From positions 1-5,884 of the forward strand of contig PWZC01000075.1 in NCBI GenBank assembly GCA_003567615.1: DNA of 5,884 nucleotides, written 5' to 3'. Shown here in pieces: positions 1 through 5,884 of this stretch (positions are counted from its first letter, which is position 1; the number at the start of each line of letters is the position of its first letter). The translations under genes and the position numbers were made by a program. The notes under the pieces are model-generated. The model saw only the letters and a list, made by a program, of their open reading frames with translations. It was not told the DNA's origin and did no database searches. Origin of the DNA: Gemmatimonadota bacterium. Lineage in GTDB: Bacteria; Gemmatimonadota; Gemmatimonadetes; Longimicrobiales; Gaopeijiaceae.

Positions 1-821
1 TACGTGTCGACGTGTACGACGCCCCCGGAGTCCAGCGTGAAGACCCGGAACATGGGGTCGTGTCGTGATTCATCGGGAATCTTGGTACGCTCCAGGGCGG
101 GGATGTGAAGGTAGTGGACGTGCCCGATCTGCTTCGAATGGTCCACGCGGTCCATGTCCATATGGAGATCGCCGGAGATGACGGCGATCAGGTTCGGCTG
201 CTCGACGATTTCAGCAAAACCAGGGTGCGTGACGCCCTTCTCGGGATCCTCGTCGTAGACCCCGGCCTGGGCGGCGTGTACCACCAGAATCACCGGCTTC
301 GGAGCGGCACTCTGGATCTGCTCCCGCATCCACATGATTCCCGTGTCGTCGAAGTCGCGACTGAAATCCGGTGAAGCGTGCACCATGACCACGTCATCGT
401 GCTCGCGAACGTAGCTGATGCTGGTGATCTCAGCCTTTCCGGAATTCCAGAGATTCGCATACTCGAGGAAGCGCTCCGTGGTGCTCCCGTGTTCCTCATT
501 GCCCATGATGGGATAGAACGGAAGCGTGAGTTGCTGTAGCACCGGCGTCACATTCTCGTACTGGATCAACGTGCCCTTGTGCGGGATGTCACCCACGCCC
601 ACCACGAAATCCAGTCGACCGTCGGAGGCCATCGCATTCACGTGGCGCACCGCCGCTTCGAGGTTCGGGAACTCGGGATCCGGCTTGGGCTCCGCGTCTC
701 CCAGCACGGCGAAGCTCAGCACGACGACGTCGTCAGGGCCCGCCTCCGCCTCCGCACAGCCCGTCATGAAGAGGCACATGAAGAGAACCAGACCCATACC
801 GAACCCTGAAAAGCGCTTCAT
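1..821 (-). CDS. Putative metallophosphoesterase lipoprotein (3' end outside window)
   Basis: 273 complete codons are visible, and the reading frame stays open to the left edge. The start ATG (819-821) is preceded by a purine-rich GGGGA five bases upstream. The N-terminus has K2 and R3, a hydrophobic run (about residues 9-20) and FMTGC with Cys22, a near-consensus lipobox, so the protein is probably a membrane-anchored lipoprotein facing outward. The body follows the order of calcineurin-like phosphoesterase motifs: VLGDAE (Asp42), VGVGDIPHKG (Asp78), IMGNEEH (Asn108), LVVHAAQ (His182) and SGDLHMD (His220). Several positions deviate from the family pattern: DxH reads GDAE, GNHE reads GNEEH, and GHxH reads GDLH. 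A second HVH (res. 234-236) follows. Such proteins usually hydrolyse phosphomonoesters or diesters with two metals; here the metal site may be altered and no substrate can be named. The gene lies 159 bases after the radical SAM gene in the same direction. The fold is fairly sure, the activity is not. Confidence 0.8.
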   Translation of the reverse strand, partial: MKRFSGFGMGLVLFMCLFMTGCAEAEAGPDDVVVLSFAVLGDAEPKPDPEFPNLEAAVRHVNAMASDGRLDFVVGVGDIPHKGTLIQYENVTPVLQQLTLPFYPIMGNEEHGSTTERFLEYANLWNSGKAEITSISYVREHDDVVMVHASPDFSRDFDDTGIMWMREQIQSAAPKPVILVVHAAQAGVYDEDPEKGVTHPGFAEIVEQPNLIAVISGDLHMDMDRVDHSKQIGHVHYLHIPALERTKIPDESRHDPMFRVFTLDSGGVVHVDT

Positions 822-980
822 TTTTCCCCGTTTCGGACCGGTGAGAAGATCAAGGAAAAGCCGGGAGGCTGCACACACTGCGATGGCGCACTGCAGGAGA
901 ACATACAACGCGGTCCCATCATCGTGGAACCATGACGACCGGCTGCAAAGGCGATAACCGGCCAGAACGACGACAACTTG
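822..980. other. Intergenic gap before the phosphoesterase gene
   Basis: This 159-base gap separates the radical SAM stop codon from the phosphoesterase start. No open frame in it looks coding. On the minus strand it has a weak -10-like TATGTT (900-905) without a convincing -35 box. A short imperfect stem-loop is possible at 869-896 (CTGCA/TGCAG outer arms, TGCG/CGCA inner arms). Neither is strong enough to call a promoter or terminator, so it stays open whether the phosphoesterase gene has its own promoter. Confidence 0.5.
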
Positions 981-997
981 CTAGAACAACGACAACT
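961..997. repeat. Imperfect 18-bp direct repeat, period 19, over a stop codon
   Basis: The 18-base stretches at 961-978 and 980-997 match at 16 of 18 positions and sit back to back with one base between them. The right copy contains the stop codon and the final LSLF codons of the radical SAM gene. The left copy lies just beyond the stop. The period of 19 is not a multiple of three. It looks like a small tandem duplication that has begun to decay, rather than a regulatory site. Confidence 0.6.
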
Positions 998-2057
998 GGC
1001 CCGGGTTCCCCCTGGAGGGCCGCACGAAGTGATCGCCCGTGAGTTGGAGGCCCCGTCGTTCCAGGCCGGCCCGAGCCCGTGCGACGCGGAAGAGCTCTGC
1101 CACCTGCCGGGCGAATGGCCCTTCTCCTCGCATCCGGGTCCCGAAATCCGCCTGGTAGAGCCTTCCACCCCGGAGTTGTTCCAGCCGGGAACGCACCTTT
1201 CCAGCCCGATCCGGACAGTGGGTCTCGAGCCACTCCAGAAAGAGGGGGGCCACAGCTCCCGGTAACCTGAGCATGACGTAGCCTGCAGCCACGGCTCCGG
1301 CGTCTGCCGCCGCCTCCAGGATCATCGGGATCTCGTGATCCGTGAGCCCGGGGATGACCGGCGCCACATTCACCGCCACGGGGACGCCGGCGAGGGTCAG
1401 GGTGCGGATGGCCTCAAGCCGGTGCTCAGGAGGAGAGGCCCGGGGCTCCAGCGCGCGCTGCAGTCGCCGGTTCAGGGTGGTCACCGAGAGGGTCACGTGG
1501 ACGGCACGGTACCGAGCGAGTTCAGCCAGCAGGTCCGTGTCCCGCTCCACCCCCCGCGACTTGGTGATGAGGGCAACCGGGTGGCGGGTCCGGGTCAGGA
1601 CCTCGAGACACCGACGGGTCACCTCCAGGGTTCGCTCCGCCGGCTGATACGGGTCCGTCACCCCGCTCATGACCAGAGGCACCGGCGTCCAGCTTCGGCG
1701 GGCGATGGCCTCTTCCAGAAGGGATGCCGCCTGCTCCTTCACCAGGATCCGGCTCTCGAAGTCCAGACCGGCCGAGAACCCCAGGTATTCGTGGGTGGGG
1801 CGCGCATAGCAGTAGACGCAGCCGTGCTCGCAACCCCGGTAGGGATTCAGGCTCCAGTCGAAGCCCACATCGGGGCTGTCGTTCCGGCTCAGGATGGAGC
1901 GGGCCGGATCCCGAAGGTATTCCGTCCGTCGTCGAGCTGGAGCCTCCACCGCCTCCTCCGCGTCCAACTCCACGTGGAGGCGCTCGAACCGATTGGGCAG
2001 GTCCATGCCTGCCCCTCGGCCGCGGAGGATGGGAAGGGACGGATCCGGAGGAGTCAT
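981..2057 (-). CDS. PA0069-family (SplB-like) radical SAM protein
   Basis: This is a complete 358-residue protein, about the usual family length. The signature is NPYRGCEHGCVYCYARPTHE, with Cys76, Cys80 and Cys83 in CxxxCxxC spacing for the [4Fe-4S] cluster that cleaves S-adenosylmethionine. Also visible are the N-terminal GRGAG...NRFE segment (about res. 13-25), SGVTDPYQPAE (131-141), LITKS (163-167) and VNVAPVIPGLTD (229-240), all typical of the PA0069/Rv2578c group related to spore photoproduct lyase (COG1533). The family's reaction is not established as far as I know, so a DNA-repair role is only an inference from the SplB relationship. The start ATG (2055-2057) keeps the conserved GRGA segment; the ribosome site is weak (GGAG, 11 bases upstream). 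A later ATG at residue 18 would lose that segment. The last five residues are QLSLF, a match to the sliding-clamp-binding consensus. The gene follows the propeller pair after 80 bases. Confidence 0.93.
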   Translation of the reverse strand: MTPPDPSLPILRGRGAGMDLPNRFERLHVELDAEEAVEAPARRRTEYLRDPARSILSRNDSPDVGFDWSLNPYRGCEHGCVYCYARPTHEYLGFSAGLDFESRILVKEQAASLLEEAIARRSWTPVPLVMSGVTDPYQPAERTLEVTRRCLEVLTRTRHPVALITKSRGVERDTDLLAELARYRAVHVTLSVTTLNRRLQRALEPRASPPEHRLEAIRTLTLAGVPVAVNVAPVIPGLTDHEIPMILEAAADAGAVAAGYVMLRLPGAVAPLFLEWLETHCPDRAGKVRSRLEQLRGGRLYQADFGTRMRGEGPFARQVAELFRVARARAGLERRGLQLTGDHFVRPSRGNPGQLSLF

Positions 2058-2077
2058 GGAAGACTCTACTCCGACCC

Positions 2078-2118
2078 GGGGTCCAGGGTTTCGGTTTTTG
2101 TTCGCAAGCCTGGACCCC
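2078..2118 (-). terminator. Perfect 10-bp inverted repeat, candidate terminator or leader hairpin
   Basis: GGGGTCCAGG (2078-2087) and CCTGGACCCC (2109-2118) are perfect reverse complements separated by 21 bases. The element lies between the stop of the propeller gene (2138) and the start of the radical SAM gene (2057). In the transcript the loop is A-rich. No U-tract follows the stem, so it is not a classical intrinsic terminator. It may end or attenuate the propeller transcript, protect its 3' end, or act as a hairpin in the leader of the radical SAM gene, whose weak ribosome site begins six bases past the stem. Confidence 0.55.
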
Positions 2119-2137
2119 GCAGCTTCCTTCTCTGGGC

Positions 2138-3328
2138 TCAGGAGTCCGCCGGCTCCTCCATTCGGAGGAATGCGATTCCGGCGGCCTGCTGCCTCACGGC
2201 TACCGACGCCACACGTTCGAACGTGTCCAGATCGTAGATGTCCACCTTGCCGGGCTCGGCCCCCACTCCTTCCACGCTGACGAAGGCATATCGGCTGTCC
2301 GGACTGATTACCACGCCGTGGCTGACGCGGGTGGTGGACGAGGCCCTGGCCAGGCTCGCCCCGGTTGCCCGGTCCAGGAACTCCACCCCGTCACCCTGCT
2401 TCAGCGTCACGACAAGAAGTCGTCCATCCGGTGAGACTTCCAGGTTGTAGGGCCCCCGGCCGGTGGGAATACGTCGAACCAACACCCACTCCTCCCGGTC
2501 GATCTCCAGGACTTCGTCGGTGGCGCTGCAGGCCACATAGAGGTGGCGGTGGTCCGGAGATGGGTCTACCCAGGTCGGGGTACAGGTAGGGTGGTGATGC
2601 GAGTGATCCGCATGGGAGTCAGGATCGTGGTGGGCGTGATGGTGGTCCCCCTCCATGGCTGCCATGGGTGCCACTGGGCCCTCTTCTCCGGCCACCACCG
2701 AAAACCGCCGTGACACGCCGAAGGTGCGGGTGCTGAGTTCCACCAACTGATCGTCCATCATACAGACCGAATACTGGTTCAGCCCGTCATGGCTCACCCG
2801 ACTACCATGGGGCATGGCACAGGTCTCGGTGCGGGCCACTTCGGTGAGGGTGGGTAGGTAGACGGTGGAGACGCTGGACGGGACCATGGCCCCGTAGAGA
2901 TTGAAGTTGACCACGAAGGCGTAGAGTCCGTCGGGTGTCACGTCCAGCGTGGCCGGAAAGCGTCCCAGGTCGATGGGGTCGGATACGGGCCGACCCGTCT
3001 GCACGTCAAACTTCCAGAACTTCCCGTCGGGAATGCCGTGGCCGGTGGTGACGTAGAAGTGATCGCCCCGTGGAGAGACCTGGATGCCGTGGGGCCCTTC
3101 CATCATGACGGGGAACATGCCGATGGGGAGGCTCTGTTCCACTTCCGCGCCACCGGGTCCGTACCGGATCTTGTGAATCCGGTCGGCCGACTCGGCCAGG
3201 ACGTAGATCCAGTAGGTCGCCGCCGGGTCGGCCGACGCTCTGGTGGCCGCTTCCGTGGTGAGGACAGGCGGGGACGGCGGCAGTTCGCCCGCCGAGAGGG
3301 AGGCGGCCAGGAGCGAGGTCCAGATCAT
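2138..3328 (-). CDS. YVTN/YncE-like beta-propeller with His-rich loop
   Basis: This 396-residue protein is built from propeller-type repeats with the pattern 'VSPDG..lyV': IQVSPRGDHFYV (82-93), LDVTPDGLYAFV (128-139), WVDPSPDHRHLYVAC (253-267), LEVSPDGRLLVV (296-307) and VISPDSRYAFV (340-350). These match the YVTN/YncE propeller group, which is generally exported and binds ligands or partners rather than carrying one defined activity. Between blades, residues 229-246 hold ten His, followed by Cys249, a likely metal-binding loop. MPHGSR (172-177) and RVSHGVV (334-340) are further His motifs. The ATG overlaps the stop of the upstream LVIVD gene (ATGA). An in-frame TAG 15 codons upstream, with no ATG, GTG or TTG between, makes this the only normal start. 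The N-terminus (MIWTSLLAASLSAGE) is only mildly hydrophobic and has no basic residue, so secretion is uncertain. Family call is good; function unknown. Confidence 0.87.
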   Translation of the reverse strand: MIWTSLLAASLSAGELPPSPPVLTTEAATRASADPAATYWIYVLAESADRIHKIRYGPGGAEVEQSLPIGMFPVMMEGPHGIQVSPRGDHFYVTTGHGIPDGKFWKFDVQTGRPVSDPIDLGRFPATLDVTPDGLYAFVVNFNLYGAMVPSSVSTVYLPTLTEVARTETCAMPHGSRVSHDGLNQYSVCMMDDQLVELSTRTFGVSRRFSVVAGEEGPVAPMAAMEGDHHHAHHDPDSHADHSHHHPTCTPTWVDPSPDHRHLYVACSATDEVLEIDREEWVLVRRIPTGRGPYNLEVSPDGRLLVVTLKQGDGVEFLDRATGASLARASSTTRVSHGVVISPDSRYAFVSVEGVGAEPGKVDIYDLDTFERVASVAVRQQAAGIAFLRMEEPADS

Positions 3329-5448
3329 GGGATCATCTGCTCCCGCGGGGTGACCTCTACGGCCCAGAGCCCGCTATTGAAGTCGGAAAAGAAGATGTGT
3401 CCCTTGTGGGGCATGGCACTCCACACGAAGGGCGCGTTGGCGATGTAGCCCGTGGGATCGAAGGGCTTGAACACCGCGATCTCGCGATTCTGGGTGTAGA
3501 TGTCCCCCATGAGCTCGCCCGACACATCCACGACCCGCATGCCTCCTTCCCAGTAGCCCTGGTAGAGGACATCATCCTCGACCCAGGTGTTGTGGGTGCC
3601 CGCCTCGGGAACGTGGTACCGGGCGATCATCACGGGATTCTCGTGATCGGTGATGTCGAAGATGTGCATGTAGCCCGACGACATGGAGGGACGGCCTCCC
3701 TCTCCGGTTTCGGGATCGTAGGGGTCCACCACCAGGCTTCGACCCGCACCCTCGCCCAGGGCATGACCCTCACGGCTCAGGATCTCGTCGGCCATGAAGA
3801 GAAGCATCCGACCGGTGCTTTCCTGGTAGTACGGGTAGACGGTATGTGCCCCGCCCCCCTCCGGCGTAGGACCGGTCTTGGAAACGAAGACGGGATTCTC
3901 CGGAGAGCCCCCCCACCGTCCATCTCCGACGTCCACGATGATTCCACCGTAGGGCCGCTGAGCCGAGTAGGCGATGCCGTCCTTGACCCATACGTCGTGG
4001 ATCCGCGCTCCTGGATACTGGAATTCGCCGACCCGACGGGGGTTGTAGAGGTCGGAGACATCGATGATGACGTACTTCTCACCTCCCGAGAGGGCGAAGA
4101 CGTGGTCGTTCGTCGGGAAGGCGTTGTGGACACCTCCGGCCAGATCGTCGTCAAAGCGAGCGGCGATCACAGGATGGGCCGGTTCGGCAAGGTCCAGGAT
4201 CACCAGGCCATTGCGGCGATTGGACGCGCCCTCCCGGGTCATGGTGGCGTAGCGACCATCCGGCGAGACCTTCACATCGTTGACGGTCCGGGCGTCCACC
4301 TGAATGGAATCGGTCCTGACGATGTTGGTGGGATCGGTGACATCCCAGATGAGAGCCCACCCCCCCGAGCCCCAGGTTCCGGTGATGGCGTAATCCCGAC
4401 CGTCGACCCCCTCCCAGACCCAGAGGTCCGAGGTGTGCTGATTGCCCACCCGCCCCTGTCCCCGGAATTCGACGGGTTGCACAACGCCCCGGTGCTCGAC
4501 CCAAAGGGTGTGGGTGGCGGTCAGCCGGCCGGCGTTAGCCAGAATCGTGTACTCACCGGCATATTCCCCCACGAACCGCCCATCCCGGGTGATCCCCGAC
4601 CCTCCCACATGACTGCCGATGCTGTCATGGGCGATGAAGGTATGGCTCCAGGTGATGGGAAGGTCGGAGATCTCATTGCCCTGACCGTCCAACGCTCGCA
4701 CCTGGAAGTGGACCACGTCTCCGGTTCTGACCTGGCGGGCCTCAGTGCTGATCTCGAGCTGTTCGGCGGGGAAGGATCTCACGTCATAGGAAACCGAGCC
4801 GGCGACTCCCTCTACTTCGGCTCGAATCTCCACCGTTCCGGTCCCTACACCCCGCACCACTCCGAACTCGTTCACCGTGGCCACGGAAGGATCTGAACTG
4901 GACCAGCGGACGTCGGCGGCGCGCCGGGGACGGGGAGAGCCGTCAGCGTGATGGGCACTCACCTGGTGGCGCACCGTGGACCCCTCGTACAGGGCGCTTC
5001 CTCCGGTCACATGCACCTCGGACACGGCGGGCCATCCCACCGTGACCGGGACAACGGTGCTGGGTGGCTCCTCGCCCTCCCATCGGACCTCCGGGGCCGG
5101 GAATAGGGACACCACCACCTCGTGGTACCCGGGTTCCACGGCCAGGAGGACTCCGCCGGCGATCTGGATCGCTCCTCGAGGAGCCGCGAAGGTGAACTCC
5201 GCACTCACCTCGTTGCCCCGGGCGTCCAGGGCGCGGGCGCTGATGGGGGTGTTTTCCCCGGCTCCGATCTGGATGGAGGCGGGTTCCACCTCCACCTGCA
5301 CGACGACTCCGGGCTCCTGTGCCAAGAGGAGCCCCGGGAGGAGAAGCGCACCGCCGACGAGGCTCAGGACTCGACGGGAACCGACGCGATGAGCGTGTCG
5401 GGCGGCTGCATCTGGCCCGACGGAGGGGTGAGGGGCGTGGCTGCTCAT
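3325..5448 (-). CDS. Secreted Ig-like (BIG2-type) and LVIVD-repeat propeller protein
   Basis: This 707-residue protein has a signal peptide: basic residues R21, R25 and R26, a hydrophobic core VLSLVGGALLLPGLLLA (27-43) and likely cleavage before Gln44. Three Ig-like domains follow at about 48-138, 140-225 and 228-318. The second carries the BIG2 hallmark WSSSDPSVATVNEFGVVRGV (182-201). From about 335 to 704 come seven LVIVD-type repeats: ALIWDVTDP, GLVILDLAEP, YVIIDVSDLYNP, GIIVDVGDG, MHIFDITDHENP, MRVVDVSGE and LWAVEVTP, consistent with a seven-bladed propeller. Many blades begin with His (H338, H441, H484, H535, H619). One blade (about 553-592) has a long Gly/Asp-rich insert. Such proteins are exported and thought to act in surface binding; no catalytic motif is visible. 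No sorting signal or anchor is seen at the C-terminus. The gene is led by a candidate promoter (5481-5527) and is coupled to the next propeller by a 4-base overlap. The ribosome site is poor (AGAGAG region). Confidence 0.9.
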   Translation of the reverse strand: MSSHAPHPSVGPDAAARHAHRVGSRRVLSLVGGALLLPGLLLAQEPGVVVQVEVEPASIQIGAGENTPISARALDARGNEVSAEFTFAAPRGAIQIAGGVLLAVEPGYHEVVVSLFPAPEVRWEGEEPPSTVVPVTVGWPAVSEVHVTGGSALYEGSTVRHQVSAHHADGSPRPRRAADVRWSSSDPSVATVNEFGVVRGVGTGTVEIRAEVEGVAGSVSYDVRSFPAEQLEISTEARQVRTGDVVHFQVRALDGQGNEISDLPITWSHTFIAHDSIGSHVGGSGITRDGRFVGEYAGEYTILANAGRLTATHTLWVEHRGVVQPVEFRGQGRVGNQHTSDLWVWEGVDGRDYAITGTWGSGGWALIWDVTDPTNIVRTDSIQVDARTVNDVKVSPDGRYATMTREGASNRRNGLVILDLAEPAHPVIAARFDDDLAGGVHNAFPTNDHVFALSGGEKYVIIDVSDLYNPRRVGEFQYPGARIHDVWVKDGIAYSAQRPYGGIIVDVGDGRWGGSPENPVFVSKTGPTPEGGGAHTVYPYYQESTGRMLLFMADEILSREGHALGEGAGRSLVVDPYDPETGEGGRPSMSSGYMHIFDITDHENPVMIARYHVPEAGTHNTWVEDDVLYQGYWEGGMRVVDVSGELMGDIYTQNREIAVFKPFDPTGYIANAPFVWSAMPHKGHIFFSDFNSGLWAVEVTPREQMIP

Positions 5449-5752
5449 GAGGCGGGGTTCTCTCTCTTGGGGGAGACGGGATTGTACCGAGGTCGTCAGC
5501 GTATGAACCCGGCCCCCGACGTGTCAACTACCATGCACCCTGCGGCCCCCGATGTCCCGATACCGCGACGGGAGTCAACGTCCGCCTAGCCGCCGTCATG
5601 GGACTCCTGGGATTCTGCGGCCGGTGGCTGAGCCCACCCTGGTCCGGATGACGGGGGGCGGCTACTTCTTCCTGCCTCGCTTCCGGCCACGCGTTTCCTG
5701 TCGGAACAGAGGTGAACGGGTCGCACCGGCCACGGCAGCCCCGGTGGGCCGT
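5449..5752. other. 304-base intergenic region upstream of the propeller operon
   Basis: No convincing gene lies here on either strand; the open frames are short and lack family resemblance. Reading leftwards, it holds most of the large inverted repeat at 5712-5756, then about 130 bases with no clear signal apart from a weak GGTGG/CCACC stem at 5622-5637, then the TTGACT (5573-5578) and TTGACA (5522-5527) boxes and the candidate -10 boxes that lead into the LVIVD gene. Confidence 0.6.
5481..5527 (-). promoter_or_regulatory. Candidate sigma70-type promoter for the propeller operon
   Basis: On the minus strand a perfect -35 TTGACA (5522-5527) is followed after 18 bases by TACGCT (5498-5503), which keeps the three most conserved -10 bases. 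Further on, TACAAT (5481-5486) is a better -10 match but has no fitting -35 box at 16-18 bases. Either would start transcription a few dozen bases or less before the ATG at 5448. A second, weaker TTGACT lies at 5573-5578 with no matching -10. Confidence 0.5.
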
Positions 5753-5756
5753 TCAC
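5712..5756 (-). terminator. Two-part inverted repeat over the stop codon of the right-edge gene
   Basis: The outer arms GTGAACGG (5712-5719) and CCGTTCAC (5749-5756) pair perfectly over 8 bp. The inner arms CACCGG (5724-5729) and CCGGTG (5741-5746) pair over 6 bp, with an 11-base loop and a small 4/2 internal loop. The stop codon of the upstream gene (5753-5755) is inside the outer arm. The following transcript reads CUCUGUUCC, only weakly U-rich, so this is a strong hairpin but an untypical intrinsic terminator. Position and size favour a transcription end for the right-edge gene. Confidence 0.6.
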
Positions 5757-5884
5757 TCGCCTTCCAGCCACTCCACCACCCGCCGCATTTCCGGCTGCTG
5801 GAAGAAGGCGCTGTGGTGAACACGCCGGTCCGGGGGGAAGGTGATGACCCGGTCGGGGGCGAGGGTGAAGAAGGGGGTGGCCGA
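5753..5884 (-). CDS. C-terminal fragment of a protein, possibly an alpha/beta hydrolase
   Basis: Only the last 43 codons and the TGA stop (5753-5755) are in the window; the 5' part lies beyond the right edge. The fragment ends in VHHSAFFQQPEMRRVVEWL. A His in a short loop, then aromatic residues, a Pro and an amphipathic helix ending in WL resembles the tail of alpha/beta-hydrolase proteins, where this His would complete the catalytic triad. Too little is present to confirm the fold, and no nucleophile or acid residue can be seen. The frame is supported by its coding-like composition and by the hairpin exactly at its stop codon. Confidence 0.6.
   Translation of the reverse strand, partial: SATPFFTLAPDRVITFPPDRRVHHSAFFQQPEMRRVVEWLEGE

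Noticed and set aside
869..896. Possible stem-loop in the gap before the phosphoesterase gene
   Set aside because: Arms are only 5 and 4 bp with an uneven internal loop and no U-tract, so chance is a fair explanation in GC-rich DNA.
900..905. TATGTT as a -10 box for the phosphoesterase gene
   Set aside because: No credible -35 box lies 16-18 bases upstream; a single AT-rich hexamer is not enough.
526..957. A 143-codon plus-strand open frame opposite the phosphoesterase start
   Set aside because: It is opposite a lipoprotein gene with ordered phosphoesterase motifs; its own sequence is Ser/Thr/Arg-rich with no domain.
1335..2237. A 300-codon open frame on the plus strand opposite the radical SAM gene
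   Set aside because: It is antisense to a well-recognised family, crosses the hairpin gap and runs into the next gene, and its protein is compositionally odd.
3397..4896. A 499-codon open frame on the plus strand opposite the LVIVD gene
   Set aside because: It lies wholly antisense to a gene with clear domains and has no recognisable family or repeat. Long antisense frames are common opposite GC-rich genes with strong third-base bias.
5586..5771. A 61-codon minus-strand open frame in the right intergenic region
   Set aside because: It overlaps the end of the right-edge gene in another frame, is rich in Pro, Gly, Arg and Ser, and has no family resemblance. It crosses the large hairpin.

Overview
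The window is GC-rich and bacterial. It carries five protein genes, all on the minus strand, so the window is transcribed from its right end to its left end. The two outer genes run off the edges. No tRNA, rRNA, CRISPR array, insertion sequence or phage gene was seen. The gene set suggests an environmental high-GC bacterium. The best guess is Gemmatimonadota or a similar lineage, because a large secreted protein joins Ig-like (BIG2-type) domains to LVIVD repeats behind a signal peptide ending in LLAQ. This is an inference from gene style only; no marker gene is present.

In transcription order: (1) 5884-5753 is the last 43 codons of a gene, possibly an alpha/beta hydrolase. Its stop codon lies inside a large two-part inverted repeat (5712-5756) that looks like a factor-independent terminator without a good U-tract. 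(2) 5752-5449 is a 304-base intergenic region. Near its left end it holds a perfect TTGACA box with candidate -10 boxes. (3) 5448-3325 encodes a 707-residue secreted protein with three Ig-like domains followed by seven LVIVD-type blades. (4) 3328-2138 encodes a 396-residue YVTN/YncE-like beta-propeller with a very histidine-rich loop. It starts inside the stop codon of gene 3 (ATGA overlap), so the two propellers form a translationally coupled pair. (5) The 80-base gap 2137-2058 contains a perfect 10-bp inverted repeat. (6) 2057-981 encodes a complete PA0069-family (SplB-like) radical SAM protein that ends exactly in QLSLF, which matches the bacterial sliding-clamp-binding motif. (7) 821-1 encodes a putative lipoprotein with a metallophosphoesterase fold whose metal-binding motifs differ from the textbook form; it is cut by the left edge.

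The two propeller genes form one transcription unit with a visible promoter and a candidate terminator. Their products are probably exported and may act together at the cell surface or in the periplasm, but the sequence does not give a substrate. The radical SAM and phosphoesterase genes follow in the same direction and may be read through or separately transcribed. I see no evidence for a defence system or other elaborate new system. The points most worth a second look are the coupled double-propeller operon with its His-rich loop and the clamp-motif tail on the radical SAM protein.
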